Origin: CAYYVJ01 sp964475115
GTDB lineage: Bacteria; Bacillota; Clostridia; Lachnospirales; Lachnospiraceae
Length of the DNA: 64,000 bases
Direction: 5' to 3'
Assembly (NCBI GenBank): GCA_964475115.1
Contig: CAYYVJ010000002.1
Span: forward strand, 3,539-67,538
Positions 1 to 7,347 of this stretch are shown here, one piece after another. Every line of letters begins with the position of its first letter. Within the stretch, counting starts at the first letter, position 1. The notes beneath the pieces are model-generated. The model saw nothing but the letters and a program-made list of their open reading frames with translations, was not told the origin of the DNA and ran no database searches. A program made the translations under genes and the position numbers.

Positions 1-465
1 TGCCGCCCTAATTTTATCTACAAGAATACTTGCATCACGTCCAATGCTACCTGCATTAATTTCAACAGATTGAATGATTCCATCTGGGTCAATAATAAAG
101 GTACCACGATCTGCTAGTCCATCTTCTTCAATTAGTACATCAAAATTACGTGAAATTGTATGAGAAGGATCACCGATCATTGTATAAGTGATTTTCTTAA
201 TTGCATCTGACGTATCATGCCATGCTTTATGAGTAAAATGTGTATCTGTAGAAACAGAATATACCTCAGCCCCTAGTTTCTTGAACTCTTCATAGTTGTC
301 TTGTAAATCTTCAAGTTCAGTAGGACATACAAATGTGAAATCTGCTGGATAAAAACAAACAATACTCCATTTTCCTTTAAAATCATTTTCTGAAACTTCT
401 AAAAATTCTCCGTTCTTAAATGCTTGTGCCTTAAATGGTATTACTTCTTTTCCTATTAATGACAT
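1..465 (-). CDS. ahpC: Peroxiredoxin AhpC (3' end cut off by window edge)
   Basis: Partial gene: 155 residues are visible from the ATG, and the C-terminus lies beyond position 1. It is a typical 2-Cys peroxiredoxin that reduces H2O2 and organic hydroperoxides in the cytosol. The peroxidatic cysteine is Cys47 in the motif FTFVCPTE, and the downstream thioredoxin-fold sequence follows the family closely. The resolving cysteine would lie near residue 165 and is not visible. An ahpF or other reductase partner would be downstream, outside the window. A consensus promoter and a Fur/PerR-type operator sit directly upstream, so peroxide- or metal-responsive control is likely. Family call certain. Confidence 0.95.
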   Translation of the reverse strand, partial: MSLIGKEVIPFKAQAFKNGEFLEVSENDFKGKWSIVCFYPADFTFVCPTELEDLQDNYEEFKKLGAEVYSVSTDTHFTHKAWHDTSDAIKKITYTMIGDPSHTISRNFDVLIEEDGLADRGTFIIDPDGIIQSVEINAGSIGRDASILVDKIRAA

Positions 466-513
466 ATTTTAATCTCCTATTCTATATTTTATTTTCTTTC
501 CAATTGTTTTATT

Positions 514-534
514 TGATAATGATAATTGTTATCA
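514..534. promoter_or_regulatory. Fur/PerR-type operator upstream of ahpC
   Basis: TGATAATGATAATTGTTATCA is an imperfect palindrome matching the GATAATGATAATCATTATC Fur-superfamily consensus at all but two positions. It lies just downstream of the ahpC -10 box, where a bound repressor would block transcription. For ahpC in Firmicutes the usual regulator is PerR. PerR and Fur boxes overlap, so the exact regulator is inferred. Confidence 0.75.
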
Positions 535-539
535 AAATC

Positions 540-568
540 ATAGTATCGTAAAAAAACAGGTATGTCAA
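540..568 (-). promoter_or_regulatory. ahpC promoter (-35 TTGACA, -10 TACTAT)
   Basis: On the minus strand TTGACA (563-568) is separated by exactly 17 bp from TACTAT (540-545). The -35 box forms part of the 3' arm of the terminator of the preceding gene, and the terminator's T-tract falls in the promoter spacer. Confidence 0.8.
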
Positions 569-586
569 GTATAAAATTGACATACC
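550..586 (-). terminator. Intrinsic terminator of the DUF4914 gene
   Basis: On the minus strand a perfect 10-bp stem, GGTATGTCAA / TTGACATACC (arms at 577-586 and 559-568, 8-nt loop), is followed by TGTTTTTTT. It starts about 11 nt after the stop codon of the gene at 598-2475. Confidence 0.85.
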
Positions 587-597
587 CATCTTAAGTT

Positions 598-2475
598 TTA
601 ATATCTCATTGGAATAATATCCATATAATCGTCAACACTTGCACCATTCATAAATGCATTAATAATTTGTCTTCCGATTGGATTTAAATCTTCTGTATTG
701 TATTGTTCAAGTTCTTTCTTGAAGAAGTCAGTTAATATTTTTGCACCAGCATCATATCCTTCAATGCCTACTTCTTGCTGAGCTTCTGGTCTTAAAAAAG
801 CTCTTCTAATATATTGACCATCAATTTTCAAGGAGTCTAGACCAAATCCCAATATTGGACAACGAGATGCCACCAAATGTTCTGGTTTAAACTTAGCACT
901 ACCACGACGTGCAATATATTCTCTTGAAATCCATTGTGGCATAAAGCTTACTTCATATGCTCCAATGTGTTGATTTGGAATTAAAAGATATCTAGTACTT
1001 GTAGATCTCATGATTTGTTCAAGTAATAGATTTGCTTGAGTTATCTTTTTGCCTGTTGCAAATGGCCAGTAAGAACCAACACCTTCACTAGTCATTTCCT
1101 TAGTATCAATAATACTTGGATTATTATACCCTCTTGGAGCAACCAAACGCCACAACCAAGCCAATGCAGGAGGTAACACATGCATGATACCCATAATACC
1201 ATAGGAAGGGTTTTCCTTTGTACATGGAGGAGTACGAACGCCAAAACTTCTTACATCTACTTCAACTGCTTCATCAATAGCATTATCAACTAATCTTCTT
1301 GGTAAAACTACTCGAGGATTTGGACATGGTTCACCACTTTTATCAAGTGTATGCTCCCAAACTAGACATGTTGCGTTTGGAACGCCTTGTATATTCATAA
1401 ATACTAATGGTTCATTAGGTTGAGTTAGAATCTTCTCATATTGTGGTGAAGAACCATAGCTTGTTATATTATCTAATCTTAAAAACCATGCATTCTCAGC
1501 ATCTTTTACAACTAATTTATGGCTTTCATTTTGCATATCTGGATGACACATTGCCATATCATCTGTTATTGGTAGAAGTTCACAAGTTTCACTTAAAACT
1601 ACATAGTTTTTTTCACCTGTTATAGTGTTTATTCCTAAAACAGCTCTTCCATCCATTTCCCTATGGATATCTTCAATCATTTCACTTTTTCCACCACCAG
1701 ATGCGCCTTCATGCATGATTACGATTTCATTATCATAAGGAGTAATAACTTTTACGGTGGATGCATGTGCAGTTACCCAACCTTCTTCTTCACCAATGTT
1801 AAGAAGAACACCATAGATACCTTTTTTAGCACTTGGACCTGGATAAAGATTATAGGAAAACACCTCATGAACATCATCTAAACGATTATGAACAACAACT
1901 TGCTTTCCTTCAAAATGTGAATGTCTAAAAGGTGGTGCTAAATAAACGATTGCTCTAGGTTTAAAATTATAAATAATTTCATCAATATTTAAAAAGGCTT
2001 GTAAATCTGCTAAGCTGGCTGCAAAGAAGCTAGCATTTAATGGAGCTAAAAATATAGAGTCATATCCATACTCGTGTCCACCAGATTTAAATGGAAAGAA
2101 TACAAGATCTTGTTCTTTTAACCAATCAAAAGTCTCTTTTCTTACAGAGTCAAAATCATGTTTAAAAACATCCTTGAAACGAGGTTTGTCCGTGTCCTTT
2201 TTATCTGCAACTACTAGGGAATCTGGATCACGTCTTCTCATGTAATCTTCTATATAATTAACGGCAACACCATTTTTACATTTTGTAACCGTTGCTTCTA
2301 ATACATTTCCCATGCCCTTTACATCATACTCAACATCAAATAAAGTATTCTCTGGGCTACCCAATGAAAGTGTAAATAATTCTTCCCTTGTTTTCGGAAT
2401 TGTAACACTTTTTGCATTTACTAGTATATCTAGTACATAATCTGGCAAATTTAATTTATTTAAATTTTCTCTCAT
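598..2475 (-). CDS. DUF4914-type protein with PEPCK/HprK-like P-loop, function unknown
   Basis: A 625-residue cytosolic protein. I recognise the DUF4914 type, which has no assigned function. Residues 216-242 (AKKGIYGVLLN ... WVTAHASTVKV) are laid out like the MKKGIFTVMNY ... MHCSANV stretch of ATP-dependent PEP carboxykinase. They precede a phosphate-binding loop at 256-266, EGASGGGKSEM, which sits between PEPCK kinase-1a (GLSGTGKT) and the HprK loop (GxSGxGKSE). This suggests a nucleotide-dependent kinase or carboxykinase-like fold; the substrate is unknown. The ATG has a strong CCTCCT-complement RBS. It lies 11 bp after purE in the same direction and is followed by its own terminator, so it is probably co-transcribed with purE. 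Confidence 0.75.
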   Translation of the reverse strand: MRENLNKLNLPDYVLDILVNAKSVTIPKTREELFTLSLGSPENTLFDVEYDVKGMGNVLEATVTKCKNGVAVNYIEDYMRRRDPDSLVVADKKDTDKPRFKDVFKHDFDSVRKETFDWLKEQDLVFFPFKSGGHEYGYDSIFLAPLNASFFAASLADLQAFLNIDEIIYNFKPRAIVYLAPPFRHSHFEGKQVVVHNRLDDVHEVFSYNLYPGPSAKKGIYGVLLNIGEEEGWVTAHASTVKVITPYDNEIVIMHEGASGGGKSEMIEDIHREMDGRAVLGINTITGEKNYVVLSETCELLPITDDMAMCHPDMQNESHKLVVKDAENAWFLRLDNITSYGSSPQYEKILTQPNEPLVFMNIQGVPNATCLVWEHTLDKSGEPCPNPRVVLPRRLVDNAIDEAVEVDVRSFGVRTPPCTKENPSYGIMGIMHVLPPALAWLWRLVAPRGYNNPSIIDTKEMTSEGVGSYWPFATGKKITQANLLLEQIMRSTSTRYLLIPNQHIGAYEVSFMPQWISREYIARRGSAKFKPEHLVASRCPILGFGLDSLKIDGQYIRRAFLRPEAQQEVGIEGYDAGAKILTDFFKKELEQYNTEDLNPIGRQIINAFMNGASVDDYMDIIPMRY

Positions 2476-2486
2476 GTTTCCTCCTG

Positions 2487-2993
2487 TTAATTCATTGTTT
2501 TTCTGATTTCAAGTTGGAGTTTCTCATCTTTTTCAATTACTTCTTTTTGCATTTTTTCTTTGGCCGCTAAGAGCATAGTTGAAATTTTTTCGTCATATAC
2601 TCCTAATATTTGTGCAGCTAAAATTCCTGCATTTTCCCCGCCATTAATAGCTACGGTTGCAACTGGAACTCCTTTTGGCATTTGAACTGTAGATAATAGA
2701 GCATCGATGCCATCTAACGTTCCACCCTTACATGGTATTCCTATTACAGGAAGAGTTGTATATGCTGCTAATACACCTGCAAGGTGTGCAGCCATTCCTG
2801 CCACTGCGATTATAACCCCAAATCCATTATCTCTTGCTTTTTGGGAAAATTCACAAGCTTCTTCAGGTGTCCTATGTGCACTCATTACATGAACTTCAAA
2901 AGGAATTTGAAAGGATTTCAAGCTATCCATAGTTTTTTTTACAATTGGAAGATCACTATCACTACCCATAATTATTGCTACTTTTTTATTCAT
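2487..2993 (-). CDS. purE: N5-CAIR mutase PurE (class I)
   Basis: 168 residues. It converts N5-carboxyaminoimidazole ribonucleotide to CAIR in purine synthesis. Visible motifs are GSDSDLP (10-16) and SAHRTP (38-43), then GMAAHLAG, as expected for class I. The C-terminus is a charged helix. No purK or other pur gene is adjacent, so this copy is separated from the rest of the pathway. A strong AGGAGG ribosome site precedes the ATG. The gene has a long upstream leader with candidate promoters and RNA structure, and the DUF4914 gene follows 11 bp downstream. Confidence 0.95.
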   Translation of the reverse strand: MNKKVAIIMGSDSDLPIVKKTMDSLKSFQIPFEVHVMSAHRTPEEACEFSQKARDNGFGVIIAVAGMAAHLAGVLAAYTTLPVIGIPCKGGTLDGIDALLSTVQMPKGVPVATVAINGGENAGILAAQILGVYDEKISTMLLAAKEKMQKEVIEKDEKLQLEIRKTMN

Positions 2994-3419
2994 TCGTTAA
3001 CCTCCTTAGTTGTATCTCTTAATAGCTTCATGAAACAAAGAATAAGCCCATATCCACATAGCCATCCTCACATTATGGATATCGACTTACATGTAATTTT
3101 TGAAACTTTTGTTTCTTCTTCTTGCATTTTTAGTCTTTTCATAAGAATTTACGAAAAGAACTTCCCACATATTATGCCCTTAATTCAGCATAATCATTAT
3201 TTTCCATTACATCCCATTGCAAGAAATATTATCATAAAATTCATTACATGTCAATATATTCTAGGGCTTATAAGTTTAAAAAATCATATTTGCTTGTATT
3301 TTTATACATTGCTTATCATCCGATTTAATTATATCATAGGCAGAAGTATGATTTCCACTAAAACTCTTTTCACATTCTATTTTTACCCAACTTTCTTTTT
3401 TCATACTATATAAAAAGAA
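2994..3419 (-). other. 426-bp intergenic region: long purE leader with candidate promoters and stems
   Basis: No credible gene lies here. On the minus strand there is a proximal promoter (TTGACA 3249-3254, 17 bp, TAATAT 3226-3231). A distal extended -10 (TGATATAAT; TATAAT at 3328-3333, weak -35 TGGAAA 18 bp upstream) is also present. The distal one would give a leader of about 330 nt. Nested inverted repeats occur at 3119-3225, and a further 9-bp stem lies nearer the gene. I could not match the leader to the purine, ZTP or PRPP riboswitch consensus. No intrinsic terminator lies in the leader. Confidence 0.5.
3226..3254 (-). promoter_or_regulatory. Candidate proximal purE promoter
   Basis: A perfect TTGACA at 3249-3254 lies 17 bp from TAATAT at 3226-3231 on the minus strand. 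The -10 matches the consensus at four of six positions. Confidence 0.5.
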
Positions 3420-4286
3420 TCATTTATAAGGTTCAATATGGGCTATTACATGTGCATTTTTATTTAATTCAATTTTAATTTTTTCTTCTATCTCATGGAT
3501 CAGCTCGTGGGATTTCTCTACGCTCATTTCGGGTTCTGTCATAATATGCATATCAATATATAAGGCATTTCCGCATCCCCTACTTCGAATCTGATGAGTA
3601 TTCTTAACTTGATTAAAACTTAGAACAATTGTTTCTATTTCATTCGTATCAACAGCAATCTTATCTAACAAAATACCACTATTTGAAATATAAATTTCAT
3701 ATGCAGCATGAAAAATAAATCCTGCAACAGCAAATGATGCAATAGAATCAATGAAAGGTGGTAATCCTAGTTTTATACAAACAAGGGTGACTAGTACTCC
3801 AATCGATACATAAATATCACTTTTTGTATGCATTGAGTCACAAATTAAAATCTGACTGTTTAATTTTTTTCCTTTTGAATACTCATATTTGCTGACAAAA
3901 ATATTTATGCATAGAGTGACTATTAAAATAATAAGACTTTCTATTGATATGATTGGAGTAATTGGATTAATAATCCTGTCTATCGTATTTAGAATTACTT
4001 TTAATCCTATGTAAAACAACATTGCTGATATAAATAATCCAGCAAGTATCTCAAACTTTTCGTGTCCATATGGATGCTCTTTATCGATTGGTTTGGAAGC
4101 AAAGCGAATACCAATTAAACCAACGATGTTTGACGAACCATCTGATAAGGAGTGAAAACCATCAGCCATCAAGCTATTGCTACTTATAATAGTAGCGATT
4201 AGAATTTTCAATAATGCTACCGTTAAGTTTGCAAATAAGATAACAAATAAAACCCTCTCAACTTTTTTAAAGTTACGCCTAAACAT
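3420..4286 (-). CDS. Cation diffusion facilitator family transporter
   Basis: 288 residues, a usual length. CDF proteins export divalent metals (Zn, Fe, Mn, Co) in exchange for protons. The sequence has about six hydrophobic segments. The metal-site signature DGFHSLSD is at 42-49 in the second helix, and HPYGHEKFE at 71-79 follows it. The C-terminal cytosolic dimerisation domain ends in HVIAHIEP. Metal specificity cannot be read reliably; the DxxHxxxD site fits Zn, Fe or Mn. It is monocistronic, with an inverted repeat 21 bp upstream that could be an operator. Confidence 0.93.
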   Translation of the reverse strand: MFRRNFKKVERVLFVILFANLTVALLKILIATIISSNSLMADGFHSLSDGSSNIVGLIGIRFASKPIDKEHPYGHEKFEILAGLFISAMLFYIGLKVILNTIDRIINPITPIISIESLIILIVTLCINIFVSKYEYSKGKKLNSQILICDSMHTKSDIYVSIGVLVTLVCIKLGLPPFIDSIASFAVAGFIFHAAYEIYISNSGILLDKIAVDTNEIETIVLSFNQVKNTHQIRSRGCGNALYIDMHIMTEPEMSVEKSHELIHEIEEKIKIELNKNAHVIAHIEPYK

Positions 4287-4306
4287 ATTATCCCTACTAT
4301 CATTAA

Positions 4307-4335
4307 CAAGACAATCTACAACATAGAATGTCTTG
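4307..4335. repeat. Inverted repeat upstream of the CDF gene
   Basis: CAAGACA-A-TCTA / loop CAACA / TAGA-A-TGTCTTG: two 12-nt arms with a single central A/A mismatch. It is centred about 35 bp before the CDF start codon. It could be an operator or a 5' UTR hairpin; no T-tract follows on either strand. Confidence 0.6.
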
Positions 4336-4356
4336 CTTGTTCTATCATAAATAGTA

Positions 4357-4400
4357 TATGAGATTATGGCTATGAAGTGTATGTCAAGGTATGAGATTAT
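4357..4400. repeat. Direct repeat pair, 33 bp apart
   Basis: TATGAGATTAT occurs at 4357-4367 and 4390-4400. The 33-bp offset is about three helical turns, as expected for paired protein sites on one face of the DNA. Located between the sigma gene and the CDF gene. Confidence 0.45.
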
Positions 4401-4401
4401 T

Positions 4402-5316
4402 CTATTCTAAATAAGATCTTAACTTCTTAATAGACTCTTTATGCCTTAGTTTTCTAATTGATTTAACTTCTATTTGTCTAATACGTTCTCTTGTTACATT
4501 AAATTCCCTACCAATCTCTTCAAGTGTTCTAATGTGTCCATCTTCAAAACCAAAACGTAATCGAATGATACGTTCTTCTCTCCTTGAAAGGGTACCAAGA
4601 ACCTCTCCTAACTGTTCTTTCAGTAAGTCATATTCTGTTTCAGCAAATTGTTCTGGAGAGCTGGCGTCCGCTATAAAATCACCTAATGAACTATCCTGTT
4701 CTTCTCCTATAGGCATCTCAAGTGATATGGTATCACCGAAAAAATTTATAATCTCATAAACACGTTCCACTGACATATCCATTCGATCTGCTGTTTCTTC
4801 AGGAAGAGGTTCTCTACCATATTGTCCAAGAAATTCTCTAGAATCTCGTCTCATCCTATTCATTATTACTCTCATATGAACAGGAATACGGATTGTTTTT
4901 GATTGATCTGCAATTGCCCGTGTTACTGATTGACGAATCCACCACATGGCATAGGTACTAAACTTAAATCCTCTATGATGATCAAATTTTTCAACTGCTT
5001 TTAATAATCCCAAATTTCCTTCTTGTATTAAATCAAGCAATGTCATTCCACTTCCCCCAACATAACGTTTTGCCACGCTTACAACTAGTCTAAGGTTTGC
5101 TTCTGTCATTGCTTTTCTCGCTACTTCATCCCCCTGTTCAATTCGGACTGCCAATTCTTTTTCTCGTTCTGCATTAATTAAAGGAATGCTTCCAATTTCT
5201 TTCAGATACATTTTTACAGAATCATCGCTAATAATAATATCTGGAACAGAATCATCAAACTCTTCCTCAACTATTTCATCCTCAATCAAATCTTCGTTCA
5301 TCATGTTTAATTCCAA
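4402..5316 (-). CDS. Primary-like RNA polymerase sigma factor (RpoD/SigA family, no region 1.1)
   Basis: 304 residues. After a short acidic N-terminus, region 1.2 begins around DSVKMYLKEIG. Region 2 includes the near-invariant YAMWWIRQSVTRAIADQ stretch, then regions 3 and 4 with the HTH in TLEEIGREFNVTRERIRQIE. It should read ordinary -35/-10 promoters. It is shorter than a full SigA because region 1.1 is missing, and dnaG is not adjacent, so it may be a second (group 2) sigma rather than the housekeeping one. The start is TTG at 5316, supported by AGAGG seven bases upstream; the first ATG is 12 bp further in and too far from that RBS. Confidence 0.9.
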   Translation of the reverse strand: MELNMMNEDLIEDEIVEEEFDDSVPDIIISDDSVKMYLKEIGSIPLINAEREKELAVRIEQGDEVARKAMTEANLRLVVSVAKRYVGGSGMTLLDLIQEGNLGLLKAVEKFDHHRGFKFSTYAMWWIRQSVTRAIADQSKTIRIPVHMRVIMNRMRRDSREFLGQYGREPLPEETADRMDMSVERVYEIINFFGDTISLEMPIGEEQDSSLGDFIADASSPEQFAETEYDLLKEQLGEVLGTLSRREERIIRLRFGFEDGHIRTLEEIGREFNVTRERIRQIEVKSIRKLRHKESIKKLRSYLE

Positions 5317-5485
5317 ACGTACACCTCTTTCAAATTTAAAAAAATAGTATGAATATCTACAATCACATTCATATATATGGTTGATAAATCTATCACAAGA
5401 ATTATCTTACTATTTGCTTATATTAGTAAAATTATCTATCTATATCATATCAGAAAAAGCAGTATTTTGTAAGTAAAATTTAAAA

Positions 5486-5516
5486 CAAGAAAAAAGCCAT
5501 TTATTTATAAATGACT
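5486..5516 (-). terminator. Terminator of the zinc-ribbon gene
   Basis: On the minus strand AGTCATTT / AAATGGCT (8 bp, one G-T pair, 6-nt loop) is followed by TTTTTTCTTGTTTT. Confidence 0.75.
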
Positions 5517-5551
5517 CTCTTTCCATGTTGTTATATGATTTTATTTTCCCC

Positions 5552-6028
5552 TTACTCTTCTACTTCTTCCATAATCTCATCTACAACCGTATCATTGCTT
5601 GTTTGTAATTCGACAGAGGATTCTTCGTGCTCATTTACTTCATCTTCTACCACGTCTTCTTTTGGCTTCTCAGGATGCTTTACTTTGCTGCCACAAGAAC
5701 TACAAAACGAAGCGTTTATAGACATACTTGCACCACAATGGGGACAATAATATATCTTCTTTATCTGTTTGATTTGATTCTTTATTTCTTCGATATTTGC
5801 AAGTGATTCGTTAATAACTGAAAAATCACTTATATATGCTGTAGATACTTCTCCTACAGATTCTTCAAAGAATCTTTTACCAATAGCTAAATATGCTGCA
5901 TTTTTTCTATTATCTTCAGTAACAAGCTGTCCATTTAATTTGGCCAATTCGGATACATCTTTTGCTTTTTGTGCAACCTTTTTTCCATTGTTAGAAATAA
6001 CATCGCCTAACTTATTAAAAAAATCCAT
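5552..6028 (-). CDS. Zinc-ribbon protein with helical N-terminus, function unknown
   Basis: 158 residues from the ATG at 6028. A GGAGGAGAGG ribosome site lies just before that ATG, while an upstream in-frame ATG (6049) would place this RBS inside the gene, so the shorter start is chosen. Residues 1-90 are helical and charged (KKVAQKAKDVSELAKLN), probably coiled coil. A two-CxxC zinc ribbon follows (CPHCGAS ... CSSCGSK). The last 50 residues are highly acidic. No signal peptide or membrane segment is seen. Such proteins often work as adaptors, but no specific role can be assigned. Confidence 0.8.
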   Translation of the reverse strand: MDFFNKLGDVISNNGKKVAQKAKDVSELAKLNGQLVTEDNRKNAAYLAIGKRFFEESVGEVSTAYISDFSVINESLANIEEIKNQIKQIKKIYYCPHCGASMSINASFCSSCGSKVKHPEKPKEDVVEDEVNEHEESSVELQTSNDTVVDEIMEEVEE

Positions 6029-6136
6029 GTTTACCTCTCCTCCATTCATTTATAACTAATTATAAGGTGATACTACTTATCTGTCAATAATACCTTGCTA
6101 TTTAAATAATATGCGCAAACATACTTTCTGTTGAAT

Positions 6137-6165
6137 TTTACAAAAAAAAGTCTACATGCTATAAT
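6137..6165 (+). promoter_or_regulatory. Promoter of the Xer-type recombinase gene
   Basis: TTTACA (6137-6142), 17-bp spacer, TATAAT (6160-6165), with TGC just before the -10 (extended -10). Placed 41 bp upstream of the start codon. Confidence 0.75.
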
Positions 6166-6206
6166 TGTATCAACAAAGGTAAAGTAGGTAAATTGGAGGA
6201 ATTAGA

Positions 6207-7259
6207 GTGAAGGAACGCAATTATCATGATCAACTTAATATAGAAAATACGGAAAGATTAAGAGATTTAATAAAAAATCTTCCCAAATTTGTATCTTCTT
6301 TTTTCAGAGGAATTGAACCAACCACTTCTTCTAAAACAAGGATTGCATATGCCTATGATTTGGGTATTTTTTTTGAATACATAAAAGATGCCAATCCACT
6401 TTTCAAAGACATTGATATTCGTAATATTCAAATGGACATCCTTGATCAAATAACAGCAACGGATATTGAAGAATATTTAGAATACTTATCTTTTTATGAA
6501 AAAGATGGTCAGAAACATACAAATAGTGAACGTGGAAAAATGAGAAAATTAGCTTCTCTTCGTACTTTTTATAATTATTATTTTAAAAAAGAACTTATTG
6601 TTACGAATCCTGCATCCATTGTTAGTATGCCTAAATTGCATCAAAAGGAAATAGTAAGGCTAGATGTGGATGAAGTTGCTCTTTTATTAGACCAAGTAGA
6701 GCAAGGAGACAAACTTACAAAACGTGAAAAACACTACCATGCAAAGACGAAAACCAGAGATTTGGCATTACTTACTCTCCTACTAGGAACTGGAATTCGT
6801 GTTTCAGAATGTGTAGGATTAGATATAGACGATATTGATTTTAAAAATGCTGGTATTAAAATTCGACGGAAAGGTGGTAGGGAAACGGTTGTTTATTTTG
6901 GTGATGAGGTAGAGGAAGCTTTACAATCCTATTTAGAAGAAAGAAAGAAAATCATCCCGGAGACGGGCCATGAAAATGCATTGTTTCTTTCCATGCAAAA
7001 CAAACGCTTAAATGTACGAAGTGTAGAAAACTTAGTAAAAAAATACTCCAAATTGATCACTCAATTAAAGAACATTACTCCCCATAAGCTTAGAAGCACC
7101 TATGGTACAAGCTTATATCGTGAAACAGGTGATATTTATCTAGTTGCTGATGTATTAGGCCACTCTGATGTAAATACCACCAGAAAGCATTATGCCGCTC
7201 TAGAAGATCAACGAAAAAGGAGTGCTCGTAATAAAGTTACTTTAAGAGAGAACAAATAG
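6207..7259 (+). CDS. Tyrosine recombinase, XerS/XerD-like
   Basis: 350 residues. It is a site-specific recombinase that cuts and rejoins DNA through a 3'-phosphotyrosine. The N-terminal SAM-like core-binding domain spans about 25-140. The catalytic residues are all visible: Arg198 (GTGIRVSE), Lys222 (RRKGG), His293 and Arg296 (HKLR), His319 (LGHSD) and the nucleophile Tyr329 (KHYAAL). Length and order fit single-protein Xer systems such as XerS. No phage or transposon genes are near, so a chromosome-dimer role is more likely than a mobile element. Start GTG at 6207 with GGAGGA six bases upstream. The cotA-like gene follows 88 bp later. Confidence 0.88.
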   Translation: MKERNYHDQLNIENTERLRDLIKNLPKFVSSFFRGIEPTTSSKTRIAYAYDLGIFFEYIKDANPLFKDIDIRNIQMDILDQITATDIEEYLEYLSFYEKDGQKHTNSERGKMRKLASLRTFYNYYFKKELIVTNPASIVSMPKLHQKEIVRLDVDEVALLLDQVEQGDKLTKREKHYHAKTKTRDLALLTLLLGTGIRVSECVGLDIDDIDFKNAGIKIRRKGGRETVVYFGDEVEEALQSYLEERKKIIPETGHENALFLSMQNKRLNVRSVENLVKKYSKLITQLKNITPHKLRSTYGTSLYRETGDIYLVADVLGHSDVNTTRKHYAALEDQRKRSARNKVTLRENK

Positions 7260-7347
7260 AAGGATTCTTTCTTGATAATATAAAAGTTCGATTCATTATC
7301 TTGAAATAATCGCATAAAATTTATTAAAAAAATAGAAAAGAGATTTT

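Noticed and set aside
598..2475. Genuine PEP carboxykinase
   Set aside because: Only the P-loop block is shared; the rest, including canonical PEPCK metal and substrate motifs, is not recognisable.
3119..3225. Known purine, ZTP or PRPP riboswitch
   Set aside because: A CGTAAA loop resembles part of the purine aptamer, but the other conserved joining sequences are missing, and the ZTP CCGCCUGGGC and ykkC motifs are absent. Kept only as an unassigned structured leader.
2784..3413. 209-codon plus-strand open frame over purE and its leader
   Set aside because: It begins antisense to purE, has no ribosome site, low-complexity Ser/Phe/His/Ile composition and no family likeness; the region is explained as the purE leader.
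6207..7259. Phage or transposon integrase
   Set aside because: No attachment repeats, phage genes, transposase or change in base use lie around it; a Xer role fits better.
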